Shown one piece after another: positions 32,085-44,381 of a stretch of DNA of 64,000 nt. The stretch lies in NCBI GenBank assembly GCA_031772625.1, contig CM062805.1, forward strand, positions 803,301,592-803,365,591. Direction: 5' to 3'. The notes under the pieces were generated by a model that was not told the origin of the DNA, did not search any database, and saw only the letters and a program-made list of their open reading frames with translations. Origin of the DNA: Pinus tabuliformis (Eukaryota; Streptophyta; Pinopsida; Pinales; Pinaceae). The first letter of the stretch is position 1, and the number at the start of each line of letters is the position of its first letter. Made by a program: the position numbers and the translations under genes.

Positions 32085-34092
32085 AGTTAAAAACTTTTAA
32101 CTACTGCACACGAAAACAAAGTAAAATCTCAAAACAAACCACCTAAAGTCACTAGAGAACCAAACAAATTTGAATCACACGCCTAAAGAATCTAGGGCGT
32201 CAAACCATGCACAAACAGTAGCCTTCCGGACCGAAAACACTAGTTGGTGATGAAGCCCAACATCGCCGAATTCAGTACAGAAGTGGTGGGTGGAACAGTT
32301 ACCCTGGCAACCTGCTTAATGAATAGACCGACACAAGTTCCTCCACTTTAACCGTCTCGAGTGAAGTGAACCCCCCGGAAAATCCAAGTGAGTCTAGCCG
32401 ACGTCTGCTCCAGGTACAGTGGGATCTTCCCTCCACCGTCACCTCGGGTAGAATCTTAAAGATAATGGTCACTAAGGTTACCAACAGCAACAAATACACC
32501 TGGGGGAACAGTCTACACTCCGACAGCACGCAAGGGCAGAGTATCAAGCTCAATCCCCTTGCCGGCTCCTTGGCAATAATCCAAGGTTTACCAACAAGTG
32601 ACCCCTGGCTCCTCGATAATGATTAATCCGAGGTTTACCGTTTGTAATACGTGCGTGTCTGGCGTCGTTCCCAACGAGGGAGGATTGATCCCCTCACTGG
32701 TTCGGACACGAGCTCGTGCTTCTCCTTTAAGAGGAGCTTTCCCAGAGTATAAATGAAACAGTTGGATTTATCCTACCACAAGATCAGCTACTTGTTTGGT
32801 TTTGCTGTCTTGGAGAGTTAATTACTCTCCTACTCCAAGACACTAGCCTGATCTATATTGGTGTTTCAGAGCCCTAGTAAATAAAATGTTACTAAGTTGA
32901 TTTTACTTTAAGCGTTAATTTTATGGTTTTCCTTTAAGACAAAAGGTAGTGGAGATGAAACTGGTGGTGTGTAGACTCGACTCTCAATCACTACAAAGAT
33001 GCACCTAAGATGATTTACACTACTTTCCTTTTTCAATGAATCTCCTAGCTAAGAGAGTTAAGAGAATGCAAATTTTATAGAAAACAACTTTCTTAACAAA
33101 GACAATCAAAGAAACAATTCTCTTTATCTTTTCAAAACATGCAACTCATGACCACTAATTATTCACGAAAATCCCTTTTCTTCAAAAGACTACAAATGCT
33201 ACCAAATAAAACTTGTTTTCAAAGAATCTTTTATATTTTTTTCTACACTACTGAAGCATGTAAAACTATTTATCGAAAATCAAATTTAACAAATCTAAGT
33301 CAATCAATTCAAAATCACTCAAAAGCAAATTAAAGGGAAATTTACCTACAAGTAAAACTTATGAGGACAAAAGCCTACAAGGATGATTCCCGGATGTTTT
33401 ACTTAGTCAAAATGCAACTAAGGATCAGTTCATGCAGAATCATAAACTAACCAAAAAACAAAATCGAAATATTTTTGTTCTTTTTTCTCAAGAATGGAAT
33501 TCAAGGCTTTAACAAACAAACTTTTCGAGTTTCGCAAAGAGAAGACACAAAGGTAGGTCTCTCACAAGGGTGACTTCTATGACAGGCCCGACTCCTAAGA
33601 GGACTGGCCAAAACCAAGGAGATCCAAAGTTTGACAACCTCTAACGTCAAAGTCACTACAGGACCAGTTAAAAATCAAACCCTAAGGTAAAATCCCTATG
33701 AATTCCACCAAAACCCTCGATACTAATGGGACAAGTTCAGGTGAAGATCTCTGACAGTAAACTAATGGATCTTGGCAGTAAAAAAAAGTAAAAACAAAAT
33801 CTAAAGAGCAAAAAGATGAAAAATGAAATTCTCTCAAATTTGACAGGGGTACGCAGGTGATCTGTTGACACAGGCGCGGGTACGCTCTGTGCACACAGTC
33901 GCAGTGCGTACAAGTACGCACTGTGCTGAACTCAATGCCTGCGTACTGCTGGCAAAGCTAAGAAAACTAAAAATCTAAATTGACTATAAGCTAACCCACC
34001 CAAATACACAGCTAGACAGCCAAAAATCAGAAAACAAGCGATTTTTCTCAGACCAAAATATTAAATCAAAAAGAATTCAAGAACATTCATGG
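32085..34092 (-). other. Element C 5' leader
   Basis: About 2 kb between primer site and gag ATG. Only short ORFs without domains are seen, and it contains many short upstream ATGs in element orientation. Its length is close to that of the leader of element A (49007-50703). Confidence 0.6.
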
Positions 34093-34112
34093 AGTCCCCA
34101 GCGGAGTCGCCA
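34093..34112 (-). promoter_or_regulatory. Element C primer-binding site
   Basis: On the minus strand TGGCGACTCCGCTGGGGACT starts 3 nt after the LTR end. Elements A and B have variants of the same site. Confidence 0.85.
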
Positions 34113-34115
34113 TTT

Positions 34116-35151
34116 TGTCACGCGGAATGAGTCGTTAGTGCGGAGAAGCTTAAGACTTTCTAGTGACAAACAAGACAAATAAGAGCAATCCTTCCCTAAA
34201 TATGCTTTTACAATATGAGAAACCAAGTGTTTAGATCCTACCTGTAATCCAACGCTGTTGTAGTAGTCCAGCTTCGTTGATCCGGATGAGCTCCTCCTTC
34301 TCTTCGAAACCTGCATTCACTAACAATCAAACGATTAAATAGCACCTGAATATCACATAAAATAAAACATATTTAACATATAGACCAAGGAGTATATGAA
34401 ACAACTCATAAATAACAAATTGTTGAGAAGAATGGACTAATTTGTATTAAAAGGTAACAAAAGGAACCATTACAACCTAAGCCTTGGTGTTGTGCAAGCT
34501 CCTCCCAGGGTCCACAAGAGTTCTCCCTTACTCTGATCAGCTCACCCACCTCCCAATGGAAACAAGTAAAGATGGTAATCTCTCCTCACAAGCTTCTACA
34601 AGGAAGTCCTAATTCCAGCAGCATCTACCCTTAGGAATGTTCAGCTTTCAACCTCCCCTCCCTCTGGTCTAATGCATGTATTTATAGTGCTGTAGAGGAA
34701 GTTAATCAGGTCCACCATCAATGGGATAAGCCCCTCTTTTGGGTGGGTTAGCTCCCCTCTTGATGGGATAAGTTCCTCTTCTATAGGGATACATGAACCA
34801 TTTGGAGGCGCTCCATACACGTCAAACAAGCTTCTAGAATGCTCTAGAAATAACCACAAGTAACTTTTTTGGAGTGAAACTTGCGCTTATTGACCTTTAC
34901 AGGAGTACGCACCCATTGCTTTACAGACAGAGCGTACAAGTACGCAGGTATTGTGAACTTGGATTGCGTACCTGCAGGTAAGGTTGAGAGAAACTGCGTA
35001 CCAGAGATAACTTGACTTTAAATGACTTTTCTCTCTTTCTTTGAGTTTGACATGGAAGGCAGAGGCATGAGACTTGCCAAGGAGGATAGTATGACAGGCG
35101 ATGGAGTCATACAAACTGCAAATAGTCATGGTGACATTTTTTAGTGTAACA
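34116..35151 (-). repeat. Element C 5' LTR (upper copy)
   Basis: 1,036 bp, TGTCACGCGG to AGTGTAACA on the plus strand. The minus-strand TATA box TATAAATA (34679-34686) is placed to drive element transcription. It lacks the 17-bp insertion of the lower copy. Confidence 0.95.
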
Positions 35152-35156
35152 ACCCG

Positions 35157-35830
35157 TTACCTAAGATGGACCACATTTTACAGAGGGTAGTAGGTGCCTC
35201 TAGGATTTCACTTTTGGATGGGTTTTCAGGCTCTAACCAGATTCCAGTCCATCCGGATGACCAGGAAAAGACTGCTTTTACAACACCATGGGGAACTTTC
35301 AAATATGTTAAAATGCCATTTGGACTTAAGAATGTTAGGGAAACCTTCCAACGATCAATGGACATAGATTTTGAAAAATAAATTCATGATTTTTTGGTCA
35401 TATATCTAGATGATCTTACTGTGTTTTCTAAATCAGATCAACAACATTTAGATCATTTGAGACAAGTGTTTTTAAAATGCAGAAAGTTTGGTATTTCATT
35501 AAATCCTAAAAAGTCGTTGTTCGATCTAGAGGAAGGCAAAATGTTAGGCCATATAATCTCCCAAGATGTCATCAAAATTGATCCTAATAGAATAGAAGCC
35601 ATTTTACAAATACCCCACCCCAAAAATGTCAAAGAACTTCAATCTTTCCTAGGAAAGATTAACTTTTTAAGAAGATTCATACCTAATTTGGCTGAATTAA
35701 TTAGATTGTTGAACAATACGTTGAAAAAAGATTCCAAGGTTAAATGGACATTAGAAGCTAAGCAAACATTTGAATAAATTAAAATGGATTTGACCAGAAC
35801 ACCAGTCCTTACAAGTCTGAAATTTAATAG
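35157..35830 (+). pseudogene. pol: Element B RT, C-terminal part
   Basis: This continues the RT broken at 19709. Motifs are SLLDGFSGSNQIPVHP, VKMPFGLKNVRETFQRS, the catalytic VIYLDDLTVFSK at about 35400 and GHIISQDVIKIDPNRIEAI, then LQSFLGKINFLRRFIPN at the start of the connection domain. TAA at 35379 and 35775 interrupt it. Joined to 18906-19709 it is a near full-length RT with catalytic residues kept. Confidence 0.88.
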
Positions 35831-36290
35831 AGACTTCATAATATTTTCATTTGCATCATAGCACACCATTGTTGTTGTTTTACTACAAAAAGATGATCAA
35901 GGATGTGAAAAACCCATAGCCTTTTTTAGTAAAGCACTTAGAGATGCACCGCTAAAATACCCAATCATGGAAAAATAGGCTTATGCACTTGTGAAAGCTA
36001 TTAAAGACTTCAGAATCTACATATTGTACTCCCATGTAATAGCTTATGTACCAAGTGTTGTTGTCAAAGATATCCTGACCCAAGAGGGGATTGAAGGCAA
36101 GAGAGATAAATGGATAGCCAATATATTGGAGTATGACACTGAAATAAAACCCACAAAGCTTATAAAGGGATAGGGATTGGCTAAACTCATGACTGAAACC
36201 AATTGCCAAGCCCTGGATATTAATGAACTGGATAATGAATAGGAGATGGCGACTCCACAACTCAGCCAGGCCTTCTTAGAATCACCTTGG
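35831..36290 (+). pseudogene. pol: Element B RT-linked RNase H
   Basis: It follows RT in the same polyprotein. The region reads IIFSFAS-stop-HTIVVVLLQKDDQG, where the first catalytic Asp is not seen, then KYPIMEK-stop-AYALVKAIKDFR with the Glu position. As in element C the RT-linked RNase H looks degenerate. Stops at 35859, 35977 (TAG for a likely CAG) and 36171 (TAG) interrupt it. Confidence 0.65.
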
Positions 36291-37521
36291 TATGCTGATA
36301 TAACTTATGTATTATTAAACCTGCAGGCTCATCCAGGGTTATCCAGAACAAAGAAAAGGTTTTTAAAAATGAAAGCTTCAAAATTTTGTATTTTACATAG
36401 TGCTTTTTTTGGAAAAATCATGAAGGTATTCTATTAAATTGTTTAATAAAAGATGAAGCTAACAAGGTACTCAAAGAGTTTCATGCAGGGGACTGTGGTG
36501 GACATCTTTACTGGAAATCAACTGCAGACAAAATCCTAAGGGTTGGATTTTACTGGCCAACCTTGTTCGCTGATATCAAGAAGTTTGTAACTGCTTGTCA
36601 TAAATTTCAAAAGGCAAGAAGAAACTTCTACCTCTACCCCTTAGACCAATTTCCACTGAAATGCCTTTCCAGCAATGGGTTTTGGACTTCATCGGGGAAA
36701 TTCATCCTCCCTCTTCAGGCCAACATAAATGGATCTTCACTGCCACAGATTATTTCACCAAATGGATAGAATCCATTCCTTCCAGACAAGAAAATGATAC
36801 AGTGATTATAGAATTCTTACAAACCAACATACTGTCTCAATTTGGCTGTCCTGAAAAGATCATAACTAACAATGTTGTTGCTTTCAAATCCAAGAAAATG
36901 ATAAATTTCTGTAACAAGTACCACATCACCTTAGGTCATTCCATAGCCTATTACCCTCAAGGTAATGGTCTAGCTGAGTCCTCTAGTAAAAGCCTAATCA
37001 ATACTATTAAGAAAGTGTTGGAAAAGAACAATAAAAACTGACACAAGAAACTTACCAATGCACTGTGGGCAGACAGATTATCTGCCAAGAGATCAATTGG
37101 GACTAGTCCTTATCAACTAGTCTATGGTATGGAGGTTGTATTTCCTTCATCCTTAGGAGTCCCTGTAATGAAATTACTGCAAGAAGCTCAGGTGGAACCC
37201 AATGACATTCAAAGAAGGATAAATCAGACCATCCATTTGCAGCAGACCAGAGAAGAGGTGTACCAAAGATCCCAAATCTTACAAGAAAAACTCAAGAAAA
37301 TATTTGATAAGAGGAGCAAGGCAAAATATTTTTATTTAGGAGACAAAATTTTAAAATGGGATTCTAGGAGAGAAGACAAAGGAAAGCATGGGAAGTTTGA
37401 CTTCCTATGGAAGGGACCTTTTATTATCCAGGCCCCACAGGGGAACCTGGATGGTTCAGAGACGGAAGAAAGGCCAGTTAATGGTCGGATGCTGAAACAC
37501 TTTTTTGATCCCACCTCTTGA
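36291..37521 (+). pseudogene. pol: Element B integrase
   Basis: The zinc-binding region is recognisable near 36480-36610 (EFHAGDCGGHLYW; the second Cys of the CxxC pair is Phe in CHKFQKA), with a frame change before the core. The core has the first Asp in WVLDFIGEIHP, Asn in place of the second Asp (IITNNVVAF) and the Glu in QGNGLAESSSK. TGA at 37039 replaces a Trp codon. A C-terminal domain follows, YLGDKILKWDSRREDKG and WKGPFIIQ, ending PVNGRMLKHFFDPTS at TGA 37519-37521. It is catalytically dead as read. Confidence 0.88.
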
Positions 37522-37693
37522 TGAAGGTGAAGCCTAAGAATATGGCCTTGAGCCTCATAAGCATAACTGTCATATATAAAATAAAGCAACCAGCAGAAGG
37601 AGATTTCAGAGCACGGTCAAAGTTATGGAGAAGGCCATCTGACCTATTGTCCTTGACTTTCTACCAAGAAAATCCATCCCCAAGTGGAGCCAG

Positions 37694-40600
37694 TGTTATG
37701 CTCCTATACCAATAGGTTTCATATTTCATGATTGACTTGATTAGGTCTGCAGTATGTTCATACCTTTTCTGGTTGCAAAGGTTTTTCATATGTTCAAAAA
37801 TTCAAAAAATTTAAAAAAATATAAAGAGGGTATACCCTAAAAGAAAAATCAAAGGGTGAATAGATAAATGGTCAAAAGAAAAAATGAAAAGAAATGAACC
37901 CCAAATAAAAAGAACCAGGAAAGTGTGCAAGTCCAAATGCCACTACTATTTCATTTTTCTGTAAAGAAAGCATCATGTACAACTTGTTGAACTTTTTACC
38001 ACAATTGATGAATGGCCAAATAGCCTAATCTTGGCCAGTTCATGTTTGAATTTCCTGTTTTAGAGATAGAGAAGAAAAATATGTCCAAACTGTTTAATCT
38101 TGGCAGATAAGTAGATAGGTAGAGAAGCAAAGGAGCTCAATTATTTAATATGAGCCCTTAGAAGAAATAAGGGCAGACTTAGGTAGGCTTATCATGCAAA
38201 GAAAAGAAATTTGGTGAGGGTTTTCCAGTCCAAGTGCACCCAAAGAAAAAGAAGAAAAAATGTTAGGTACAATAGGCTTGGTAGGCAATTTTGGTGTTGC
38301 AGAATGAGGCTTGTGATTGATTTTATCTATTAAAATATTAATTTTACTTCTATCACAGGTATTATGGTAGTTTTATATTTTGGAGCAACTCAAGCGAAGC
38401 ATGACTAACTCCCCTTCATCCCTTTCCCAAATCATTTGCTAAATTACCCCAAGGTATTAAGATCTGCTTAATATCCTTAAAGTCACTCATTCCTTTTTTT
38501 TATCAGATGCCTAAGTGAATCCCCATTTTACTTAGGGAAATGGCCATATTCCTTGTATAAACTCCTTTTCCCCTTAAGCCTAAGTTTTTAAAACATTTTA
38601 ACTTAGCACTTTTTCATCACATCTCTCATATTAACTACTAATATTATTGTATAGCTCCCTATACCCGTTCCCCTTTCCCGTATTATATACATCTATATAA
38701 AAACCCGCATTATTAAATACCCCGCCCCAGTTTATTATAAACCATATGTCACTCTACAAATGGGAATTATTGGTTTATTTGAAACCTTTAATAACCTTAC
38801 CACACAAATAAAGGAATAATTAACCTTGCAGGTTAATTATAGTCAAAACCCGACAACCAATACAATCGCTCCCGAAACCATTTAAACCAGGGTTAATTAC
38901 AGCGGTCCCACCACTTAAATCCTCCGCCACTTCCAGTGACCGCCCACCGTCCGATCGGCGCTCTCCCATCAGACGGCCGATATGCATCTCGCTAGCCCTC
39001 CATCCGTCGAACTTTACTGCCCCAAAGATTGGCGGTATCCCCACCCATACCAGGACATGCGTGACACTCCCGCGCTGCTCGCGGCCCCCTCGTCTGAAAC
39101 CACTTTAGCCCATAAGCGGTGCGGGGTAAAAATACTTACCACCCTCTGCTACGTGACAAGGTGTCCCGTCATACTGATGTCATCCACTCAACAAATGCCA
39201 AAAAATACCTGCCAACCCGAATTTTGTTTAAAAATGACGAAATATCATTTTCGTTGTAAGTCTCTTTGATCACGCTCCCATGAAAAATAATGTTTGGAGC
39301 CAATGTACCAGCTTTTCAACTGCCACCCGGCCGAAGAGACCACAAAAACGCGCTCCATAATCCTTCATTCGACCTTCAATTACTCAAATTGCCTCCTTAA
39401 TCCATATATTTATCCATTTTACCGCCAACCCTGTAAATTTCAGTTCTTCGCTGAAAATTTTTCCTTTAAAAACCAAATTCAAGTAAAAAATAGTATGCAA
39501 CTGCCATAAAGGGACGCCAAAACCACTATTTAAATCCATTGTTTCCACAAAAGCTCCAATTCCAGTTTGAATACATAAGAACCAAACATGGTAGCCCCCA
39601 TTGCCCTAAATGTCGCGCCCATGAACACACCTCACAAAGACTTAAATTATCTACCCTTGGCCGACAGAGATTTCCAAATAAAAGACCTATCTGGTGATAA
39701 GAATCATCTTTAGACCTTTTTCCAAATTAGAGATAGTCATCTAAGCAACTCTGACATTTTTGGATTGTGGGAATCAAACCTTCCCATGTACTTCCTTCCC
39801 TCAGTCCATGTTTTCTCAAACATCATTCACCAATGCTATGCTAGCTATGACCCTGTCCACAGAGCAGTTATGTCACCTTCCCAAACTGTCCTTTTTTCCA
39901 TAACTGCTGAATCCATCAATGATATGATACATTTCCATTCCACTGAGCCCCTTGATCGTCTTTCCATGGTATTTTTGATTGAAAAAGCTTCTCAATTGCC
40001 CAACTCAGAGATAACCCAAATTTCTCAGATGTTCATGAAACCAAACTGCCAGCCCAAAGGCCCACCTCCCTATTTGCATACCTGGTTCACTGAGACTGGA
40101 AAACTCTTCTTGACATGATATCCTTGATATTGGGATTTAAGTCCAGTGAATATGTTGATGATATCACCCTGGTTCTATTATCTATATTTACTCCAGGACA
40201 ACCCCCTATTGTCAAGTATGACTACACCACTTTTATTGCCAACAAAATCCATGACCAATTCCTGAATTTGGATAGAGAAGGAGTTTTCAAATACACTTCT
40301 TTTATATACCATCTGTTGTTATATTATCAGCCAGACAGCTTTCCATTTCTCATCAAGAAATTAGACTCAAAAGGAAATCGAAGGTCTGTGATCTTTTGGA
40401 GCTCAGTCTTTCATAATTGTGACTCCCCTTTACCTATAGGGAATTCATTGACTTATTTGTAACCCTGCCTCCTCTCTGTTGATAGGAGCTCCTCCTCCTA
40501 GGATCACTCGTGATATGAAGAAGATTTTGCAGCTTTCCAAACAGTACAGGATAGGTGACTGGTACCTCTACCGGAATCACACAGAAATCACAATGTATGG

Positions 40601-43600
40601 ATGTGAACTTTGCCCTTTTAAGTTGCCTAGATATGTGCCCATGAGGCTATTTGCATTAGAATATTTTAGGTAGATCATCAATGCAGACTTAACCCACTTT
40701 TGTAATGCAAATAAAAAGGCTCAGCTAAGAATCAAAAACCAGTTAGGTCCTTATGTCATCAATTCTAGGGATGCATGGAAATATGTTGAGAGCATATTAG
40801 AAGAACACCTTAGATTGAAGAAAAGTTTTTTGTGGGTGCCATATGACCCATGTAGTTTCATAAGTGACAGAAGGGTAAGAAACAGGCTATCAGTGTATCT
40901 AGATCATGGGATCCCATAAATTGAACAGTTTGCAAATCAAGAGGAATGGGTAGAAGGGACATTAATAGAAGAGATTAGTGAGCAAGAAAATATGGAAAAA
41001 TCTATGAAAGATCTTGAAAAAACCCTTGACCTGGACTCTTTTGGACAGGTATCTTTCAAGCTGCCTCAACAATCAGGAGTTGGAACATCCTCTACTGGAA
41101 CTTCTCAGCAGCCTACACAGAAAACCAGCACATGAGTCACAGGGACTTCAAAGGGTAAGGAGGTAGAAACTATAGAGCAGCCAATAATGACTGATCAACC
41201 AGGGGGGTCCAAAGAACAGGAACACGTACAAATTACTCCAGCCCAAACTAAAGAAGCAGAAATTCCACCACTGCAAACTCCTCTAAATGAGGAAAGAAGC
41301 AAGAAGAAAGACAGAGAAGAGGCCACACCTATTAGTGGACCTGCTGAAGAACCAGGAGCAAAGAGACAAAGACTGAATCCTCTGTCAGAAGAGGAAATTA
41401 TTGAAGAAACAACAGACAGTCTAAGAGGTGAGAGGGTAGTCAGCCAGCGAACTTCCCCAGTAATAGAAACATCAACTAGCTCCCATAGCAGGAGCTGGAA
41501 AGGCAACATAGTGTGGAGGTGTTGTCCGCCAGGCCACAAAGCAAATAGGCCTCAGACATCAAGAAAACTTTCACAGACATAAAGGCCAGGAATGATCCCG
41601 TGAGAATTGAAATCTATAATCAATACTTGAAAATGACCCCCTCAACCCAGCAAAGATTGATGTCTGCCTATGACATTAAAGAAAGAAAAATGTTAATGAG
41701 TTATTTTAAGCCAAAGGTACAACAACCCCAGTCGGCAGCAGATTACATCAGAACAAACTTGGAGGTCCTAGCCAGAGACATTTATCCACTGGACCAAATT
41801 GAACTTCACAAATAGACTGGGGAAATGGTTTATTCCACACTAACTGACAAAGCTCAGTTTCATTTGGAGAAAGCTCAGATGCATTTGGAAAAAGCTTCTT
41901 CTCTGGCCAAGGATAACATAATCAAATCCTTAGAAGAGATCATCATGGAACTGGGACATGACCCTAAAGATGCTAAAGGCATAAAGGCACTAATCAAGAA
42001 GAAGGAAGAGGACATTGCTGCCCTGGAAAAATAGCTGAAGCTACCTCCTTCAAGGCACACTCAGACTGCAGAAATCATAGAGTAGAAAGTAGAGGAAGAC
42101 ATGATGGACCTGCTCATGAAACTCAATGAAATATTAACTTATACAGATCAGGCACTCGAAAAAGCATTAAAAGAGAAGCAGGGAGAGTCGACCTCCCAAC
42201 CACCTGAGGTAATCCCTACAGTCACAACTGTAGTCCCCTCAACAATTGGATCAGTATTGGCTCCTAATGACCCAACAGCCACAACAAAAGTAATTACAGG
42301 TACAGAAACAGTAGCAACAGCACCAGGAAGCAGTACTAGTATGAGCACAGAAGAATTGATAAAGGCCATGGAAGAATTGAGACTCCAAGTATCAGAATTG
42401 AAACGAGTGAAAGAGAAATTGGTAAAAGTAGAAAAGAGTTATGATAAATCCAAAATAAGTGTGGCAGAGAAAATAAGAGAGGTTAAAGCATTAGAGAATA
42501 AAGTGAGAACATTAGAGAAGGATCTCACTATGGATAAGCCTCTGACAGAAATCAAAGGAATTCTTTGGACCAACATCAATCAATCCCTAAACAATGTTTG
42601 GCCATCTATCCAAACTATTTATGAGTAGATTGACTTAGTGAATGCAGCACATGGAGAAATTCAAAGATCAAGAGCTTTATTAATACAAATCCCTGATCAA
42701 GCCAACCGGCTCATACATTTTTTGAATAACAGAAATATGGAACAACTCGGCATCCTAGATAGGATAGGCACCATTTTGGAAATCAAAAAAGTTCTAACCA
42801 AGAGAAATTTAATGCAGAATTTGGAAAGAAGATGCCAGGATATGCAAGTAGAAATTAATTCTTTCATGGAAAGGTTTACAGTTTTGCAGGATAAAGGGCT
42901 ACCAAGTCTTTTAGGAAATGATGACCGACTTATGAAACACATAAATTATGTACATAAGTTGAAAAAATATGTTGCTGATCAAGTTAATTCATCAACAAGT
43001 GCTTCAGGAGTAAAAGCACTCCCCACAAGCCAAATTCTCTATGATAATTTAGAGAGCTTATTTTATATTGAGCATGAGATAAAACATTTGTTTCAGCTCC
43101 AGCCTAATCTTTTTAGATATATAGAAGCTGATGAAACCCTGAGGAAACTTCAGAAGCAAAAATTGCCAGAGCAACAATGGTGGGAAGACATGTTGGGGAT
43201 TTTATAAATTTCTCTTAAGTAAAACATAGATTTCGGGCTATTTTTCCACGATAAACTAAACAGAGATGAACGAGGATCAAGCGGGTCAAATTGTATCGAA
43301 ACAGGATTGAAGAACATCTGACAAAGATGGAGTAGCCAGCACAGAGTACCAGTGGAAGATAGCTGTAAACCGACTTGCAGAACCTACCTCCAGCACATCC
43401 GATAAAGATGGAATAGCCAGCATAGCAGCAGTTTATCGCTTCCCTGTTTTTGAGACTGTTTGTCTCTATCTTTTGTAAAAAAGAGGATTGGTCATCACTA
43501 GATATTATCTCCATTAGATATTTTGTAAGATATTTTGATATTTTGTATAAACACGCCCCCAAACGAAGCATTTGGGGTTGGTGGGTATTCATAGATTTTG

Positions 43601-44381
43601 CGGTAATACTGAAATTTTTGGAATAAAAAGTTGTTGGAACCATTTGTTGTTTGGCTCACTGGATGAGGAATTGATGCAGAAGACTTGTCACAGAATTCTT
43701 GAATCAAACTCCGGATCAATAGGTCCCCTATATCTCATGTTTTACAGTTTTCGTGTTTGCTATATCATCTATGTTTCATAATTTGAATGGTAAAGAAAAT
43801 TATTGCTTTAGAATTTTCTTAATTTGCACTCTATCTTCAATCTTTATTATTCTTTGTGTTTTCTTTAGAATTAATATAAGCAGTGAATTCTTAATTTCTC
43901 CTGCTTCCTGATTCTTGCATGTTGTCTATTTGCTAAGGAATTCTTAACTACTCCTTAACAGTTAACATCCATATTCCCTCTTTCAATATGTTGAAGGATT
44001 CTTAATTGCCCTTCATCCATTGAGCCCATTCCATCTGATTTCAGCCTAAATTTGCTCTAAGTTTTACTACCTTTCTCTGTGATACCATCCTCTGTTAAGA
44101 AACCAAATCCAGAAAGCCATCCTTCTTTGACTCCGTCATGCCCAATGGACAAAACTATTTAGTTTTCCTCACTTTTCTATTGAATTCCACCATCCATACC
44201 CAAAACAAAAACCCTTGAACTCCATAACTAACCTAACACATTTTAAAACAAAGCTAAATCATAAGGAGAGAGCCGTCTCTGGATATAGATTTGCTAGAAT
44301 CTGTATCTAAAAGATTGGTCTGTGGTTACCTCGGTCGTACTCACTTTCTTACAACTTTGGGGAACAACCTGAGTGATAACA
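37694..44381 (+). repeat. Element B 3' LTR, 6,688 bp, with internal ORF
   Basis: It starts TGTTATGCTCC and ends GAGTGATAACA and is collinear with the 5' LTR. The TATA box is at 38694-38703, the LTR-borne frame at 39588-43207 and AATAAA at 43622-43627. Confidence 0.92.
39588..43207 (+). pseudogene. LTR-borne ~1,200-codon coiled-coil ORF, 3' LTR copy
   Basis: Second copy of the frame at 10914-14557. The ATG at 39588 opens MVAPIALNVAPM in line with the other copy and passes the point where that copy has TAA. Here the long helical part is better kept: 42101-42628 and 42638-43207 give long heptad-like stretches (KVRTLEKDLTMDKPLTEIKG; QNLERRCQDMQVEINSFMER), and the duplicated FHLEKAQMHLEKAS segment near 41860 is intact. 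Breaks include TAG 39711, a one-base deletion near 40107 (LFLT instead of LILD), TAG 40671, TAG 41546, TAG 41813 and TAG 42626. Several of these sites are intact in the 5' copy, and the reverse. The N-terminal domain has no family I recognise. Confidence 0.75.

Larger units (their letters stand above)
19710..35151 (-). mobile_element. Element C: young Tat-like gypsy element carrying a PMD gene
   Basis: A 15.4-kb minus-strand LTR retrotransposon with exact 5-bp target duplications ACCCG (19705-19709, 35152-35156) inside the RT of element B. LTRs are 1,053 and 1,036 bp; the lower copy has an extra 17 bp near 19740, and I count about 12 substitutions otherwise (about 1.2%). Order in the element sense: LTR, primer site, ~2-kb leader, gag, protease, RT-RNase H, integrase, extra RNase H, an antisense PMD-like gene, ~2-kb noncoding tail with hairpins, polypurine tract, LTR. 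Only about five in-frame stops and one frameshift break gag-pol. Confidence 0.95.
9021..44381 (+). mobile_element. Element B: Tat/Ogre-like gypsy element with 6.7-kb LTRs
   Basis: LTRs at 9021-15731 and 37694-44381 flank gag, protease, an extra RNase H, RT-RNase H and integrase in plus orientation. LTR ends are TGTTAT and ATAACA, a perfect 6-bp inverted pair (the first is TATTAT in the left copy). The primer site starts 5 bp after the left LTR. Flanks CAGCA (9016-9020) and TAGCC (44382-44386) look like a decayed target duplication. Comparison with the empty site in C near 21204 supports these ends. Without C the element is about 19.9 kb. Every gene is broken by stops and frameshifts. Element C is inserted in the RT at 19709/35157. 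Confidence 0.88.

Noticed and set aside
37694-44381. The two 6.7-kb repeats as a segmental duplication rather than LTRs
   Set aside because: They are in direct orientation, end in TGTTAT/ATAACA, flank a gag-pol set, and the left one is followed by a primer site; LTRs explain all of this.
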